From contig JADANN010000429.1 in assembly GCA_018806985.1 (NCBI GenBank), positions 620,001 through 684,000 on the forward strand: a DNA stretch of 64,000 nt, written 5' to 3'. Position 1 is the stretch's first letter; every line of letters begins with the position of its first letter. Source of the stretch: Angiostrongylus vasorum (Eukaryota; Nematoda; Chromadorea; Rhabditida; Metastrongylidae). Positions 11,445-24,066 of this stretch are shown piece after piece. A program made the translations under genes and the position numbers. The notes below the pieces were generated by a model, which made no database searches, had not been told where the DNA came from, and saw nothing but the letters and a program-made list of their open reading frames with translations.

Positions 11445-11935
11445 TGTGTAGTTCCGTAGTGAAAGACTGAAAGTAATTTTTTTTGTAGATTGTCCTGTTT
11501 TTGTAAACCGACTTTCGTCTACACTCTATGAATCATCAATACTTTCTTTACTGTAAGCTAATAGGATTTTTGATACTAAATTTTATTCTGCTAAAGCTCC
11601 GATATCTTCTTCCGCGGAGCTGCGATAACTTGAGTTGCTTGCCCAGAGCCGTTTGCCCTTGCAATGCAAGCTTTCTTACTCTCACCGAATCCAACCTTCT
11701 GGATTTGATCACTGTTAGAATGAAGTAAACTCACTCGGGAGCACCTTTCTATAGGGACGGTTGTTGACTTGCTGATTATTCGCTGATAATAATTTGTTTT
11801 TCAGTGTTAACCAAGCAAATTTTCACATCAACCACGTGTCGGCTTATCAGCGAAAAATAACCTGTCATCAGGGGTTTATAAACGTGTTCTTTAACTCTAC
11901 CTGCTGTATTCCTTCTCTGACAGTCTTACACATGA
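11445..11935. other. Intergenic, nothing recognised
   Basis: AT-rich sequence with only short frames and no known repeat. Confidence 0.4.
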
Positions 11936-11998
11936 TTGATAAACAGTCTCTACTGGGCTAATATTTCGACGTCTTTCTTCTTGCTGTATTCGAGCGAC
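11936..11998 (+). repeat. Family E end fragment
   Basis: The order GATTGATAAACAGTC, GGGCTAATATTTCGACGTC and TTCTTCTTG is the family E end seen in the arm at 915-965 and in reverse at 14606-14682. Confidence 0.45.
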
Positions 11999-14605
11999 AG
12001 TGAATTCGTCGACACTGACACATGCGAAGCGTTTCTGACTCAGTCCCATTAAATGGATGTAAATCGTCAAGGAGAATGGAACCAGCAGAAGACAGGACCT
12101 TCACCAACGGTATGTGTAAAGAATTATTCATACAATATTGTACTGATACCACAGCAACAATATTCCACTCCTACGAGCGTTATTTAAAGAATAATTTTAT
12201 CCAAGTCGATTCTGCGACGAGCTTAGGTTGTACGATGCGAATCTAAAGGGTGCATAGAAATATCAGTATGTTGCCCATGTCTCACTTTCACATTGAGATG
12301 TAGTTGATATTTTCACTTATTAATGATTTAGAACGAAGCTGGTATCAACTTTTACTACGGCTAACGTTGTGGAGGTTCTCCAGCACCAGATTCACGGATG
12401 ATTCGAGCCGAGGCAGCACAACAATTCTTCCGTTTTGAGTTATCCGTCGTCGTCGGTGTCGGATCGAAACAGATCGAGGACAGTGGAGCGGTGCACTAAT
12501 CACTTTTATATAGGGATTTAGGTGCTCTGAAGTGATCCCGCCTCACCCAACAGTTCTCCAGGATACAGAACGACATTTGGACAATTTCCGACCGAAATTA
12601 TTTGCTTAGTCGATGGAAATCCACTCTGTCAATGTACAAATGTAATGAATATTTCAGATCGTCCCATTCTTTTCTTTATATGACATAACTGGGTGAGCTT
12701 TACCCATGCAAACTTCTGAATCACGATTGCGAAATGCTGTTTACCTACAAAAAAATGTAAAATTTTTCTTGACTCATCAGCGTCAGATAATACTCACAAG
12801 ACTTTTCTCAAGTGCCGTGTGTATGACTCTATGGATGGGGCTGACATGAAGTTGCAAATATGAGCGGAGCAGAACAGTTCATGAGCATTTTTTTAACTCA
12901 AACATAACCAAGAGGTGGTAGATACACTGATCATTTGTTAAAGGACAGTGCCATAACTGTCTCGATCTCTAGCGAGAATAATTTGTAGGAAAAGCGATAA
13001 CATGGCAATGGATGGTGTCCATAAGTCTTTCCAGAGTGCTTAGTGCTGCACCGTCGGACTTTTTGACAGAGGCGAAGAATTCATGCAACGATGCAAAAGG
13101 CTTTCACGGCTTTTGCAATGGTAGTGAAGTGATCCATCAATTCTTGCGGTGCATCTATTTAGGAGTACATTCGACAGTTTCTTTGCCAGTGTGTGACTCT
13201 TCAAAGAAAAAGACAGGACAGGTCGTCCATTAGTTACGGTTGGTACACTTCGCAGGTATCATCTCGATCGATTCGCTTTTCGAGTTGCTTTTCCGTTGAT
13301 TCCATCAATGACCATGATAAGGTGTTCCCTACATATATAAGTGGGAATGATCATGTCTCAGACAAGTCTGCTGCCACCAATTTCCCGACCTCGGAGTGAT
13401 GATAGAGCTTGGTAACACTGGGTCGGAGTCGAACCAAGCTTTGGTTAGACTGAGCTTTCCTGGTAATAAACGCATCGCCACAGCAGCGCTAACCGATTCA
13501 TGAATCCTTTGTTGCGACTTAAACTCTGAAGAAACAATTGCAGTAGAGGGGTATTGACACGAAACAATAAAATAGATCATGGATTGCAACTTCTTCCACT
13601 GACACTAATTAATCCACAAGAAGAATTTCTTTTTGGAAAACCACGATAGAGGACACTTTGGACCAACAAGTTCAGGTATTCATACAGTGCTCAGCCGAAT
13701 GAAATCCCAATAAATCCATCCAATACATTGCAGCGTTTCTCTATGTCCTGTAGAAATTGGTTCTATCCAGATTTGTTTGCAGATCCTTATTGTGTTCAAC
13801 AGTATTCATTACTAGGACCTTCTTTGATGTTGAAAAAACCTGTTCTCTATTTAAACCAAAGCTTTCACAGAAACGAAGACCAATAGCATGTAGTCGTGCT
13901 TGAATTACAAATTTATTGCTTAGTATTGGCCACCCTTTAAATATGAGATGCACGTCTTTGATTGGTGGCTGAGAGACAATATGGTTGGGAGTGTTCGTTA
14001 AGCTGTGTTTTCAGAGCGGTAGAACAAGGATTGAAATGGCTGTGAAGCTCCTGAAAGATGGGCAAGAGAGGCTCGTAGCCATGAAGAAAGAACAGCTAGA
14101 GCGGAAACGACAGAATAATTCGCTTAGATAGAAGTAAGTACTGATACATCAGATTTAATGGTATAATCTCTGTCCCCACTCTATGGAGGTTCAACAAACA
14201 AGAGGAACGCGTAAGGCAGCTAGAGAACAACGAGAGATGGTAAATAAAATGGCAACGGGAGATTGAATCTGGACCTAGAGTGATGTGTGAGCACGTGGAA
14301 CAGATGAAGGTTCACCACGAAGTTCAAAAAAGAAGAGGTTAGTGCCCATCCCGAGTTTTTGAAATATTGTTATGCTCTATGCTGCCCCATAATGAGACCG
14401 ACTTTTTTCAGGATGGATTGTCCAGTGACAAGTGGTTATCAACGGACAATCCCTGTTATCATCAACTAACGTTCTGCGTAAAAGAGCGTTGTCGGGTGAA
14501 ATTGCCTCATTCGAGAGATTCTCCATTAGAAAAGATCCGCCTCGATACGAAGACGAAGAAGCCACGTAGAGAAGACGAACAACAGTACCCATCGACGTTG
14601 ATCAC
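11999..14605. other. Intergenic, 2.6 kb without a supported gene
   Basis: Frames are short and interrupted, and I find no motif, conserved pair of splice sites or family A-C repeat. The longest open stretches (13012-13233 plus, 13329-13589 minus) overlap each other on opposite strands and look like chance. Confidence 0.4.
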
Positions 14606-14682
14606 CGGTCTGATGAAGACGAAGACGTCGAAACATCAGCCGAATAAAACTGTTTATCAACCTCTTGTGGTTTGTCAATGAA
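14606..14682 (-). repeat. Family E end fragment
   Basis: Contains TCTGATGAAGACGAAGACG, GTCGAAACATCAGCCGAATA and TATCAACCTCTTGTG, matching the minus-oriented arm at 1330-1400. Confidence 0.6.
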
Positions 14683-16207
14683 AGAATACATGTCCCACTA
14701 TCCATTGAATAACGTGAACAAAAACAGAAAAGTTCTTCCAACTTTTTTTGCCGGCGATTCTTCGCCAGCAGAGATGCTACTGGTGAGAATATAGGGAAAA
14801 AGGGAAACACAGCGATCATCTATACTGCTAGTGGACACTATTTGCGATATGCTTACTACTAGAACTTCTGTCTTATTTTCAGCAAATGCCGTTTCTGGTC
14901 AAGCTAAAAGCTCAGTGGGTTACCATCTCTTGATAAGATGATGGTGCTTTTGACTACAGTTTCTTGCAATGAAGGACCAGAGGAGCTTCGCCTTCTCTTC
15001 CTGGAGTTAGGCGTCCAGTCACTTAATGAAGGCGCCCTTATGCATAATGAAAACATTTGGAGGAAATACATTTGAACATGTCTGAAGTACGAGGTTAGCC
15101 CTGAGGGTAGCAAGTAAAATTCTACGTATGACAGTTTTTCATGCTCTTCTGAATCAGCTTTATCAGCTAACCGAAGCCAGAGAGTGTTTTCGTGCGCCGG
15201 AATCATTTTTTGCCTTGTAACGGATAGAAGGAGCTGATGCAGAAATATTTGCAAAGCTTCGGACAGGGAGATGTCTGCGGTATCTATCAATTTGTTTCGT
15301 CTCAACGTGTTTAATTCAAATGACTGTTGATATTAATGTATCGTCTACTACCTACAGTATGTGCAAGTGTTTCTGGGTAACGGAAGAGTAGAGGCTTTTA
15401 ATTCCTTCCATACTCTTTCCTTCTAGGAGTCTAGTAAGCAGATTATCGTTTAAATTGGCAAAAGATTGGTTTTCGCGATGACGATGAGCGTCGGATGGGG
15501 GTGTCTTAGTTCCAATCATCAACGGCACATCGGAGTCCTTCACCCTTTCTTGATAAACTGATTGAGACACTTACTTAACAAATCCCTACGAATTCTACCA
15601 GTGAACACTATCGTTACTGGAAATGGACTCCGTTGATTCCACGGTGGTCAGTCGATGATTCGAATGGTCACAAGAACTACGGCCTCCTGAAAGGATTCTA
15701 ATCGCCTTGTAATAAACCTCGGTCTGAAATGTAATGGCTTGCTAGTACTGGTGCTAAAAACCTAGAAGTGCCAGTGGGAAAGACGGTTGGTCCTCTAGCA
15801 GTAGCATTTAACGCACTGGAGAACCTGAATATCTCCACCAGTGGCGACTACGATCAGGACAACGAAGTGAATAAAAAGTAGTGCTGGGACGCTCATGGAA
15901 AATTTCCAAACAGAGTAAAACATCCGCAGAAAAAAAGTAAATGATCAAAAAACGTGGTCCACGAAAACTCGCCAAAGGATTCGATGAAAGCTTGATTCTG
16001 CAGCCGTTTAGCGTTTTTAACACCAGCCTTCTACAATGTCTGGTTGTTTTGTGGATTTGGCGTAACGGAGATTCGTCGTAAGTACCTAATACACGACATG
16101 ACGAAAGGTTGCGTGCTTCGTGACTGGTCGGCCTAGAATATGAAGGAATGAGGCGGCAGAGTTAGATAACAAAACCACATAGTCATTATAACAGACAGTA
16201 TTACAAA
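14683..16207. other. Intergenic, nothing recognised
   Basis: A minus frame of 133 codons (14904-15305) is the longest open stretch. It shows no motif I know and lacks convincing flanking splice sites. Confidence 0.4.
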
Positions 16208-16423
16208 GGTATCAGCTGAGAGACAGGCGAAACGAAGGACCCGCGTGGTGTGGTGGAGAACGCGTTACTCCCCGGAAAGGACAATAGAGCGTTCGTTCCC
16301 CACCATAGGCACCTGCGGTCCAGAGTTTTGCAAATATCTCAGCTTCGTTGAAGTTATATTTCGCAATATACCCTGCCATCAAAAAGAGTAGGCAGTAGGC
16401 AAAAAAGGTTAAAATTGGTATCA
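16208..16423 (+). mobile_element. Family B SINE, single unit with 7-bp flanking repeat
   Basis: A single unit from GCTGAGAGACAGGCGAAACG through GGTGTGGTGGAGAACGCG, CGTTCGTTCCCCACC and CACCTGCGGTCC to an A-rich tail. GGTATCA occurs at 16208-16214 and 16417-16423, directly outside the unit. This supports insertion of one unit as a discrete element. Confidence 0.7.
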
Positions 16424-17154
16424 CTTAAGTAAGCAGAAGCGGTTTACATTCTGCGAAACCAAGCTTTCTGTTTTCGAATAAGTTTCCTGATAGTTTTCTA
16501 AGATATTATGAAAGTCTTGGTGACCTATGGTGTCCCCCAAAGACTTCCACTGAATATCTATACTTACATACTCCCCATCGCCCGCCTTTAAACTCTCGTC
16601 TGATTGTGTGTCTATTAGCAACTGCCAAAGTGTTGCAAATATGCGCTCAGTGTAAAAATAGAAAACATTGTCAAATGGAACAATGCAAAAAGATAGCAAT
16701 TGATTTGCTGGTGTGTACGACGACAATGTTTTAACGTTTCTGATTTATCAGTGTTGAATCTTGAACTTGAAACGAACACACCCCGACGATCGTGTTCTCA
16801 TCCTTTTTTGCTTTAATCATCAAAGGAATTAAGCCCACCTTTTAGATTTCCCGATATTTATACAGTTGAGTTCGATCGAAAACAAAAAAAATATCGATTG
16901 CATAGAATGACATTTCCTTCTCCTTGTGCAATGTGAGAATGCTGATTTATTCAATGACTTTAATGGAAATGTCTCGACAGGATAAATCGGAATGCAGAAT
17001 TCTTCGAAAATCCATAAGATTCAGTAGGCTTTCCCGTAGCTAAAATTCGGACAGTAGCAGTACTCGGAGACCTGTGGCATGTTACAAAAACTCCAGTTCA
17101 ATGTTCTGCTAATTTTTTATGAAATACCACACGTTATATTTAGTGCTTACTGCA
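16424..17154. other. Intergenic, nothing recognised
   Basis: A minus frame (16421-16726) begins at the edge of the family B copy and has no motif. Otherwise AT-rich. Confidence 0.4.
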
Positions 17155-17400
17155 GCCGTTGGAAATGCTCTGGGATACACGTTGTCCTTAGTTCGATCCC
17201 AGGCCTTGGGTTTTACAAAGCCTTCCATCTACCAAGTGTTGATGAATTGGTGTTAGACTTGTTTCGGAGCGGCGTAGCACCGATTTGACATATCTGTACG
17301 TCACGACAAGTCAATATATAGGCCAGATATGCGTTCAGTCATCCCTTAGTTATGCCTATGAGGTCGGATTCACTAGCGAGTACCTTAGAGATTGACGGCC
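17155..17400 (+). repeat. Decayed family A SINE
   Basis: Recognisable by GTTCGATCCCAGG, GAATTGGTGTTAGACTTGTT, GGCCAGATATGCGTTCAGTC and AGATTGACGGCC in family A order, with many changes. The A box is lost. Confidence 0.55.
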
Positions 17401-18117
17401 GCGTGTCCCAAGTTGACTACCCCCATTTCTCAACCGAGTTACTCAGCATCAGGTATGCTATATGTAGTAAGAGAAATCGTTACACATCTACATTTTTTAC
17501 ATAGTCCGCCATCACATCTACTCTGCGAGTTCCAGAAGTTCTTGCATTCGAACCGTTTGCGTCACATTCATGGTCCACAAAGATCTTCGAACATCTCGCG
17601 CATTGTTTCGGCTGCTGTTCGAGCATTTCGTCTTCTTTATGAATGCCCTAGAACGCTGGTTGAGTCGATTCTCCATGCGATCTTGGAGATAGCAGACCTA
17701 AGGTGTTCCCACTTGGACTATAGGAAAGCGTTGGGAAGGGCGTCGATTCAGTACCTCCCTACGTAATGTACTGCATCACTAATCACCACGCTACCCTTTC
17801 CCTTTAAGAAAAATTGACACATATTAGAACTGCAGCATTTGCAAAGGTCAGATTACAATATGAAGTTTTTAAAATGACAACAGAAATCCGTTGATCCACA
17901 CTGAAGCTTGAAGGGTGGAGTTTTTAAAGAAATCACGTGAGTCGAAGGAAAATTTCAGCTTCCTTTTTTTGTCATTTAAATTTTATCCAGTTTTCTTTCA
18001 TTTCTAAAGAAACCATGTCAGGGTGTTTTTCATATGTTAGGGTTTTTATTTAATGCTTATTAGTATTTTTCACATCAGGATATGACTTAAAAATATAACC
18101 ACTATGATTCTGAGAAG
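17401..18117. other. Intergenic, nothing recognised
   Basis: A plus frame of 124 codons (17392-17766) with Ser/His/Leu-rich content has no recognisable domain. The rest is AT-rich. Confidence 0.35.
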
Positions 18118-19085
18118 GGCAGGTGTAGCGCAGTCGTCGGAAGCGTCCTCCTTACATATGGGATGGATCCCCGCTCTCCAGGCTCAGCAAACCTTCCATC
18201 CCTTCAAGGTAGCCTAATTGGTACCATACTTATTTGGGAAGATATCAGCACTGGCTCGATGCATTGGTAGGCCACCACGAGTCATTGTAAAGGCCAGATA
18301 TGCATCCGGTCACCTCCAAACGATTCCTAATGAAGTCGAGTGCACGGCACATCCCTCACGGATTGGTCAACCCCATGAGCTTTATCCTTTTAGCTTTATG
18401 CTTGGCCGAATTTGAAAAACATGCTATCTTCAATTTCTTAATCTAGTGATATCTACGACTGTAATGATTGCTGCTGCGTTGCCCTCCGACATCTTAGGTC
18501 TTTTTTGAGCACTCCACTCCACCATAGTACGCTCGCAACATGTTTCTTCCAAGATCGATGTCATTCTGTGATAGCTACTAGATCATATTTCATATTTCAT
18601 GTATATGTTTCTACTTCTTTTCCATAGTTTCTTCTGAACTGACTGAATCTGAACCCGCTGAGAGATAGACAAAGCAAGGGCGTCGGTGTTACAATGGGTG
18701 ACCCGTGAGCTCCAGGAAAAGGTAATCGTGTTTTCGAAGCTCGTCTAAAGTTCCGACTTTGCTGATATCTCAGAATCATCGCAGTTGTATTTCACATAAA
18801 GTCCTAGCTCAAAAAAAAATAGTATCAAGTGATAAAAGTTAAGCATTGTGTCTTCTTCTGAAGTATTTCTTAGTAACGCTGATAATTCCTTAGTTGCTTG
18901 TTTCGGCATGTATTAGATGTACAAAAAGTTTATACCCGTAAACATTTTCCGTATTCGATTCCTCATTGCCACAGATGCCATTCCTACATCACTTCTTCAG
19001 CTGATGCGAGGTAAGTATAAGTTGTTGTTGTTTTTGTTGTTGTTGTTGGCGTTGTTGTTGGTGTTGTTGCTGGTGTTGTTGTTAA
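18118..19085 (+). mobile_element. Composite retroposon copy 2
   Basis: Same order as 4592-5528: family A head and body (18118-18395), shared middle, family B-like unit (18658-18840), shared 3' part, then a longer GTT microsatellite (19012-19085). Differences from copy 1 are scattered substitutions and small indels. The head is more changed than in copy 1 (TGTAGCGCAGTCG). Confidence 0.6.
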
Positions 19086-19227
19086 TTGAATATCGATCCA
19101 CAGTTTCGTTATGCTGACATTTTCGCAGGTATTTAACAACTCATTTCATCTTTCAACGTTATCTGAGTGAAGAAAGAGAAATTAGAAGAAGAAAGCATTT
19201 GTATCGAATAATGATGTGAAGATGGAG

Positions 19228-19590
19228 CGGACAGCACAGTGATAGTGATGTCCGTCATCACGGGCATGGTGCTAGTTCTATTCCGCTCCGTGCCAACCAA
19301 ACCTCTCATCCCTCCGGGGTCGCGAGATCGGTAGCGGAGTTGTCTGGGGAAAAAAATCACTGTCTGCAATCCAAATGGGAACGCTCCAGCCCAGCTATCT
19401 CAGGTCTCCAGAGAAAATTGCTCGACCAGCATTCTACCACATTCAAGATGAAATAAAAATCCTCAAGCAGCAAGCGAAGCCACACGTAAAAATCTGGAAG
19501 ACCTCCCTGGACGATGGATGCATGGAGACTAACATGATACGAGAAGTGCTGGGATCCGCACAGTAGACGTGAAGACGGATCAAATAAAAA
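19228..19590 (+). mobile_element. Family C tRNA-like retroposon
   Basis: Matches 25488-25840 and 30510-30800 in order: a head ending in a B-box-like GTTCTATTCC, a middle with CAAGATGAAATAAAAATCC and CAAGCAGCAAGCGAAGCC, a CGCACAGTAGACGTGAAGAC stretch, then an A-rich tail. Confidence 0.65.
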
Positions 19591-20220
19591 TAAAATAAAA
19601 TGAAAATATAAATAGAAAAAATGATGTGATGGGAATTGGCAGACATCATTCTCTCTAATAACTTTAGCAACATGCTTGTTTATTGACTGAGATCTTATTT
19701 CTACATCTTTTCACGCTTAAATAGTTCAATAATCAACTAAGGGACGGTAGCTCAGAACTAAGTGGGTTTGACGGACCGTGTCGTCCGTCTGACGAGTCTG
19801 TTCAAGCTGGATCATAGTTGTATAGGAAAGACCACATAAACGTCCATGAAAAAGATCATCGCCCTTCGAGAAGGGCTATTGTAAAGTCGTTTTTAGGTAC
19901 AGCTTTATTTGATGCTATTCCCAGTGTGATTTTCAAGCCTAACTAAGTCTCTAGCTAATTCTAGTTCAAGCTGTGTTTTTAATTTGCTGACTTTAACACA
20001 CCTATTTTTATTTTCTATTCCAAATTAGCACCGCTGCAGTGTCAAGCAGAAATCATACAACATCAACTGTTTAACAAGCACATTTCCAGTGGTTTTACAC
20101 AATGTGCTTCGACATTTCCAGACGTATAGAAGTTGGTGTAAATGTAAGCTGCCGACAATATTTCGTTAATGTTTTTTTGGTTCATCATGGTCTCCGACAG
20201 TTTCCCTGGTTACTTGTGTC

Positions 20221-20497
20221 AGGATAAAGTGAAAGATAAAGCTCTCGACGTCGATCAATTCCTGAGCGATACGCCATGCACTCGACTTCATTAAAGATCG
20301 TTGAAGGTGATTGACTGCATATCTGGTCTTTAAAATGACTCGCAGTGGCCTACTGTTGTATCGAGCCAGTGCTGCCCAGACGAGTCTGGTACCAATTTGC
20401 CGACCACTGAGGGATGGAAGGCTTGGTGGGCCATGCGCGCGAGAATCGATCCCATGTGTATTGCAAGTCGCCTCCGACCACTGCGCCACACTCGCCC
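20221..20497 (-). mobile_element. Family A tRNA-derived SINE
   Basis: Complete minus-strand copy with tail GGATAAAG at 20221 and a head with TGGCGCAGTGGTCGGAGGCG at 20470-20490. Confidence 0.85.
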
Positions 20498-22904
20498 TGT
20501 CATCGTAAATTATCTAAATCATCGATTTATTTTCTATTTGTCTTTGCCACATGCTATAGCAGGTAGTGTAGCTTTCTCCACTCAAGGTTAAGAAAGTGAT
20601 TACACTCATGTTCAATTGAATCAACCGTGCTGCTTGGAACTAGTTAGGAGACACAGACGAATGCACCGTAGTCACTCATCTCACGAGATCAAAAAATAAC
20701 TTCGCGACATATTTTGTTGGCGAACACTTTCGAGGTAGGTCTAGTCGTAGCGAAAACAATAAACTCAAACGCGTAGTTAGAACCAATGAAAAGTGGGGGA
20801 AGGAAGGTTACCACTGGATAATAGCGTAATAAAATTAACCATATTGATACATGATACATGATCGTTGATACAAGTTTCTACCTAATCGGTCTCTTTGCTG
20901 CCTCAAGTCCCACGCAGGATTTGACCATCACCTTTCTCTCAAAGGATTCTCTTTTTTCTTTTGGAAGATGGCGAAAAGACCCATAAGATTGAAAATGGGG
21001 GGCGGTTTCAAAACTGTTATCAGCTCATATCTCCTTGGTTCTTTTGCCAATCTATGAAAAGAAGCTATTATTGAGAGGGTCCATGTGGATAATGATCGGC
21101 TATCTAACAATTCACCGACATGGCGGAGAAAGCCGATAGTTTCAAAGTCATCAAGGAGCGTCGTTGTCCAAAAAATCCTCCATATGATACGCCGCGATGG
21201 ACCTCCATGAGCTGCAAGAAATTATTGGTTACTCCCGACTTTTAAAGAATCTGCAGAGAATAACGAAGGCGGGTCTTAAAAAAAAGAAAGAAAAAAAGGG
21301 CAAAAGGGCAGTATTAGCAGACGCTGCAGAGGCTAGAAAAATCAACCCAATGCCCGCAGGGGAGTTGTTTTGTTGGATTGCCGAGGCCGGCCATTCAAAG
21401 TTTAGAGAAAAAAGTTGTCGCTAAATCCAAAAGGGCAGTGGCGAGGGAGTCTACCAGGGTTTTTTCGATATGCATGTACTCCCGCTTCCATAGCTCATCA
21501 GAATAGATTGGTATGTCGCCACTATGGTTGAACTTTTCAAAGGCTGACATGTTATCACAAGGGTAAAGAATATCTAATCCACTGTGTGATTAAAGCTGAA
21601 CATTCGGAGAATCTGTTGTCATTCTTATACGCACATTGGTACCGCCTTTCACATTTTTGCTCTCAGAATGCCGGATTCTTGAGAAAGAAAATCCACGAAA
21701 TTTTCACTGCAAGCAAACAAGAACTTCACGACGCCAGCAACTGGCACACCCCGTTCAATTTACTTTGCTGTTGTCTAAAACTGTTCATTCTAGTGATCGT
21801 CATAATTGAGGGAACATCGGAAGAAGAAACGACATCCCAGAAATCAAGTTGGCTAAATGTTGGCTATGTCCGCAGGATAATGAATCTCAATGAAGCCTTG
21901 TGAGAGAATAAAAAGCCGCTTTTTTCGCGATTTTATCTCCCCATTGAAAGATGTTCTTCAGTCGGCTGAACGGGGAGGCCGTTGTGGGAGCAGTGGAACC
22001 CTAGCGCGTCAGTTTTCAGTATATGACCATTTTTCATTCTCACTTATACAGCAGCTTCACCACCGGAATATATCCATCCTATAAGATATAGATATTCCCA
22101 ACGAAGTAAACAGATGAGCCCAACGAGATGCAAGAAATTCACCGAATTTATAGTTTCGTTCCTGCAACCAGAATGATTAACTAGACAGAACAAATGAACA
22201 TCGATTTAACACCAGGTACAAAGCAAGGGCTCGCAGTTTAAATACAGGGGAGACGCTTTTTCATGGAAAGCGAACCCCTCTCGGTGCGCTATTTACGCTA
22301 GTGTCGCAGAATCTTCCTACTGTTTCTAAACAGGTCTCGAAATGAATATGAAGAACACCTTAACTGCATAGCAGAGTGTACCTTGGCGGGCAAAAAACCT
22401 AAGAGTTTCCTTCTCCATGCTTATCTTCTTGCTTTTATGGCTCTTTACACAATAACATAAGCCTCTAAAATCTAGACGCTGGATGGAAAATGAAGACGCT
22501 ATCAAAAGACTGGGGTTACGAAGACCTTGTTTCACCATACGATAGAGAGTTCGAAACTCTTTTCTGTGTTTGCTGTCAAAGATCGGAATCAGAAAGGATG
22601 TTGAACATCAGGTAGGGTTGGACATGTGATCTGTTTTAACGACAATATGTGGATAAGAATGGCAAGTTAATGAGTCCTATGGATTTTCTGACATGAAACA
22701 GGAACTTATTTAATGCTACTTCGTGGAAATCCATAAGCTACGACCGTGGTTGTTCCTTTCACGGCAGAAGGGCCGTTGGGTATATTCCGCTCGTCACAGA
22801 AAGAAATTCGGAGCTTACTGTAATCTACTTAAATGGTTGATAACGTTAAGCAAGAAAAAAAACAGATCAATTCCTTTAATATTAACCTTTTATTTTTCTG
22901 CCTA
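20498..22904. other. Intergenic, 2.4 kb; possible LINE remnant at 21280-21340
   Basis: A short plus-strand stretch reads KRAVLADAAEARK. It resembles the basic/alanine-rich linker found between endonuclease and RT in the two LINEs of this window, but nothing else of a LINE is nearby. Otherwise no gene or repeat is recognised. Confidence 0.3.
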
Positions 22905-23420
22905 CTATAATTATTCATGACAGGGTGTGATGTGAAAATACAACCCCCGACGATTTTTAGATATTCGCAAAACTTGGATGCCGGGCCACACCGAATCACG
23001 ATCACCCTTTCTGGAAGCTCTCCTATTACACAGTGCACCACTGAGGCCTTTGATCTGCTATTCTTTCAGCTAGTTTTCTGCCTAATCGTGGTTCGATCTG
23101 GTCCCGAGGTCCAAGTTTTGCGGATGTCACATCATCGTTGTTGTAGTATTTCACATCATATCCTGCTGTAAAAAAAAATTATGTTAGGCAGAAAATAAAA
23201 AAGTTAACATTGTGATTTCGACTATAACCTCGACTTAACTGGGTTCGATGCCGATTTGTGCAATCCCGCTGATGGGTGATTGCTGATGGTAGCGTTAGGT
23301 AGAAAACTAGCTGAGAGAAACGCAGATCAAGGGCCTCTGTGGTGCAGTGTGTAATACGCAAGACCCCGGAAAGGGTGATCGTGGTTCGATCTGGCCCGGT
23401 GTAGAAGTTTCGCGAAATTC
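22905..23420. mobile_element. Cluster of family B units in mixed orientation
   Basis: 22905-23075 is a minus-oriented unit (ACACAGTGCACCACTG, GCGAAAATCTA side). It is followed by a plus-oriented partial unit (23090-23190) and a plus-oriented unit with spacer (23195-23420). The last contains GTGGTGCAGTGTGTAATACG and GTGGTTCGATCTGGCCC, which look like A and B boxes. Confidence 0.6.
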
Positions 23421-23532
23421 CTTTAAGTTTCATTTTTTTCTCAAGTTGAAAGCTATTCACTTTGAAAAGTATAGGAGCTACTTATAAATATGTGTGCATG
23501 TACATGTTTTCATACTCATTTATTCATCCGAG

Positions 23533-23538
23533 CATATA

Positions 23539-23580
<42 letters not shown>
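23533..23580. repeat. (TA)n microsatellite
   Basis: Over 20 near-perfect TA units. Confidence 0.95.
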
Positions 23581-23720
23581 CAGAGACACACATGCATAAG
23601 AATATATGTACACACAGAATCGAAGAAAAAAATTCACGGTAATATCTTGGATATTCTTTCGGAATTACCGAATTATCGTCGGCAAGAATTCTAATCCATT
23701 AAGCCGACGTTTAACAGTTG

Positions 23721-24066
23721 AAACTCGCTCTACCCCCGTTTGTGGCGATACGTGCTCGAAGATGGCATGGGATATCCATCACTCTGACAGCGAGACAACT
23801 GACACTGACAGTTCGCTAGCTGCAGAATCACTGATGCTCATGATCCACCGTCTACAAAAAGAACTAACTCTCGGGATAGTGATCAGTCAGATTTGTGGCA
23901 CAGGTAGCTGCCAGAATTTCACCTCAGGTGCGCGTGGCGCTGCCACAACCGAACTATCGTCCTTCTTCAAAGGAGCACCCAGTGACGTCATCTGGAAATC
24001 CTTTGAGGTTAGAGATATCGGAATCCTTCATGTCGCTACAAAAAAAGTACATTTATTTCCCTGACA
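23721..24066 (+). pseudogene. Coding-like stretch with shifting frame, unassigned
   Basis: The base composition is more balanced than in the surroundings. From 23763 a frame reads MAWDIHHSDSETTDTDSS. A second frame carries DPPSTKRTNSRDSDQSDLWH near 23845-23905. A third carries VAARISPQVRVALPQPNYRP and PLRLEISESFMSLQKK to about 24045. No spacing of splice sites joins them (the only candidate intron would be 24 nt). It could be a frameshifted exon or a pseudogene. I do not recognise the product. Confidence 0.25.

Noticed and set aside
21280..21340. LINE fragment (KRAVLADAAEARK)
   Set aside because: Only about 13 residues resemble the LINE linker and no neighbouring LINE sequence supports it.
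23180..23420. CRISPR-like or phage-type repeat array
   Set aside because: The repeated units are eukaryotic tRNA-like retroposons without regular spacers.
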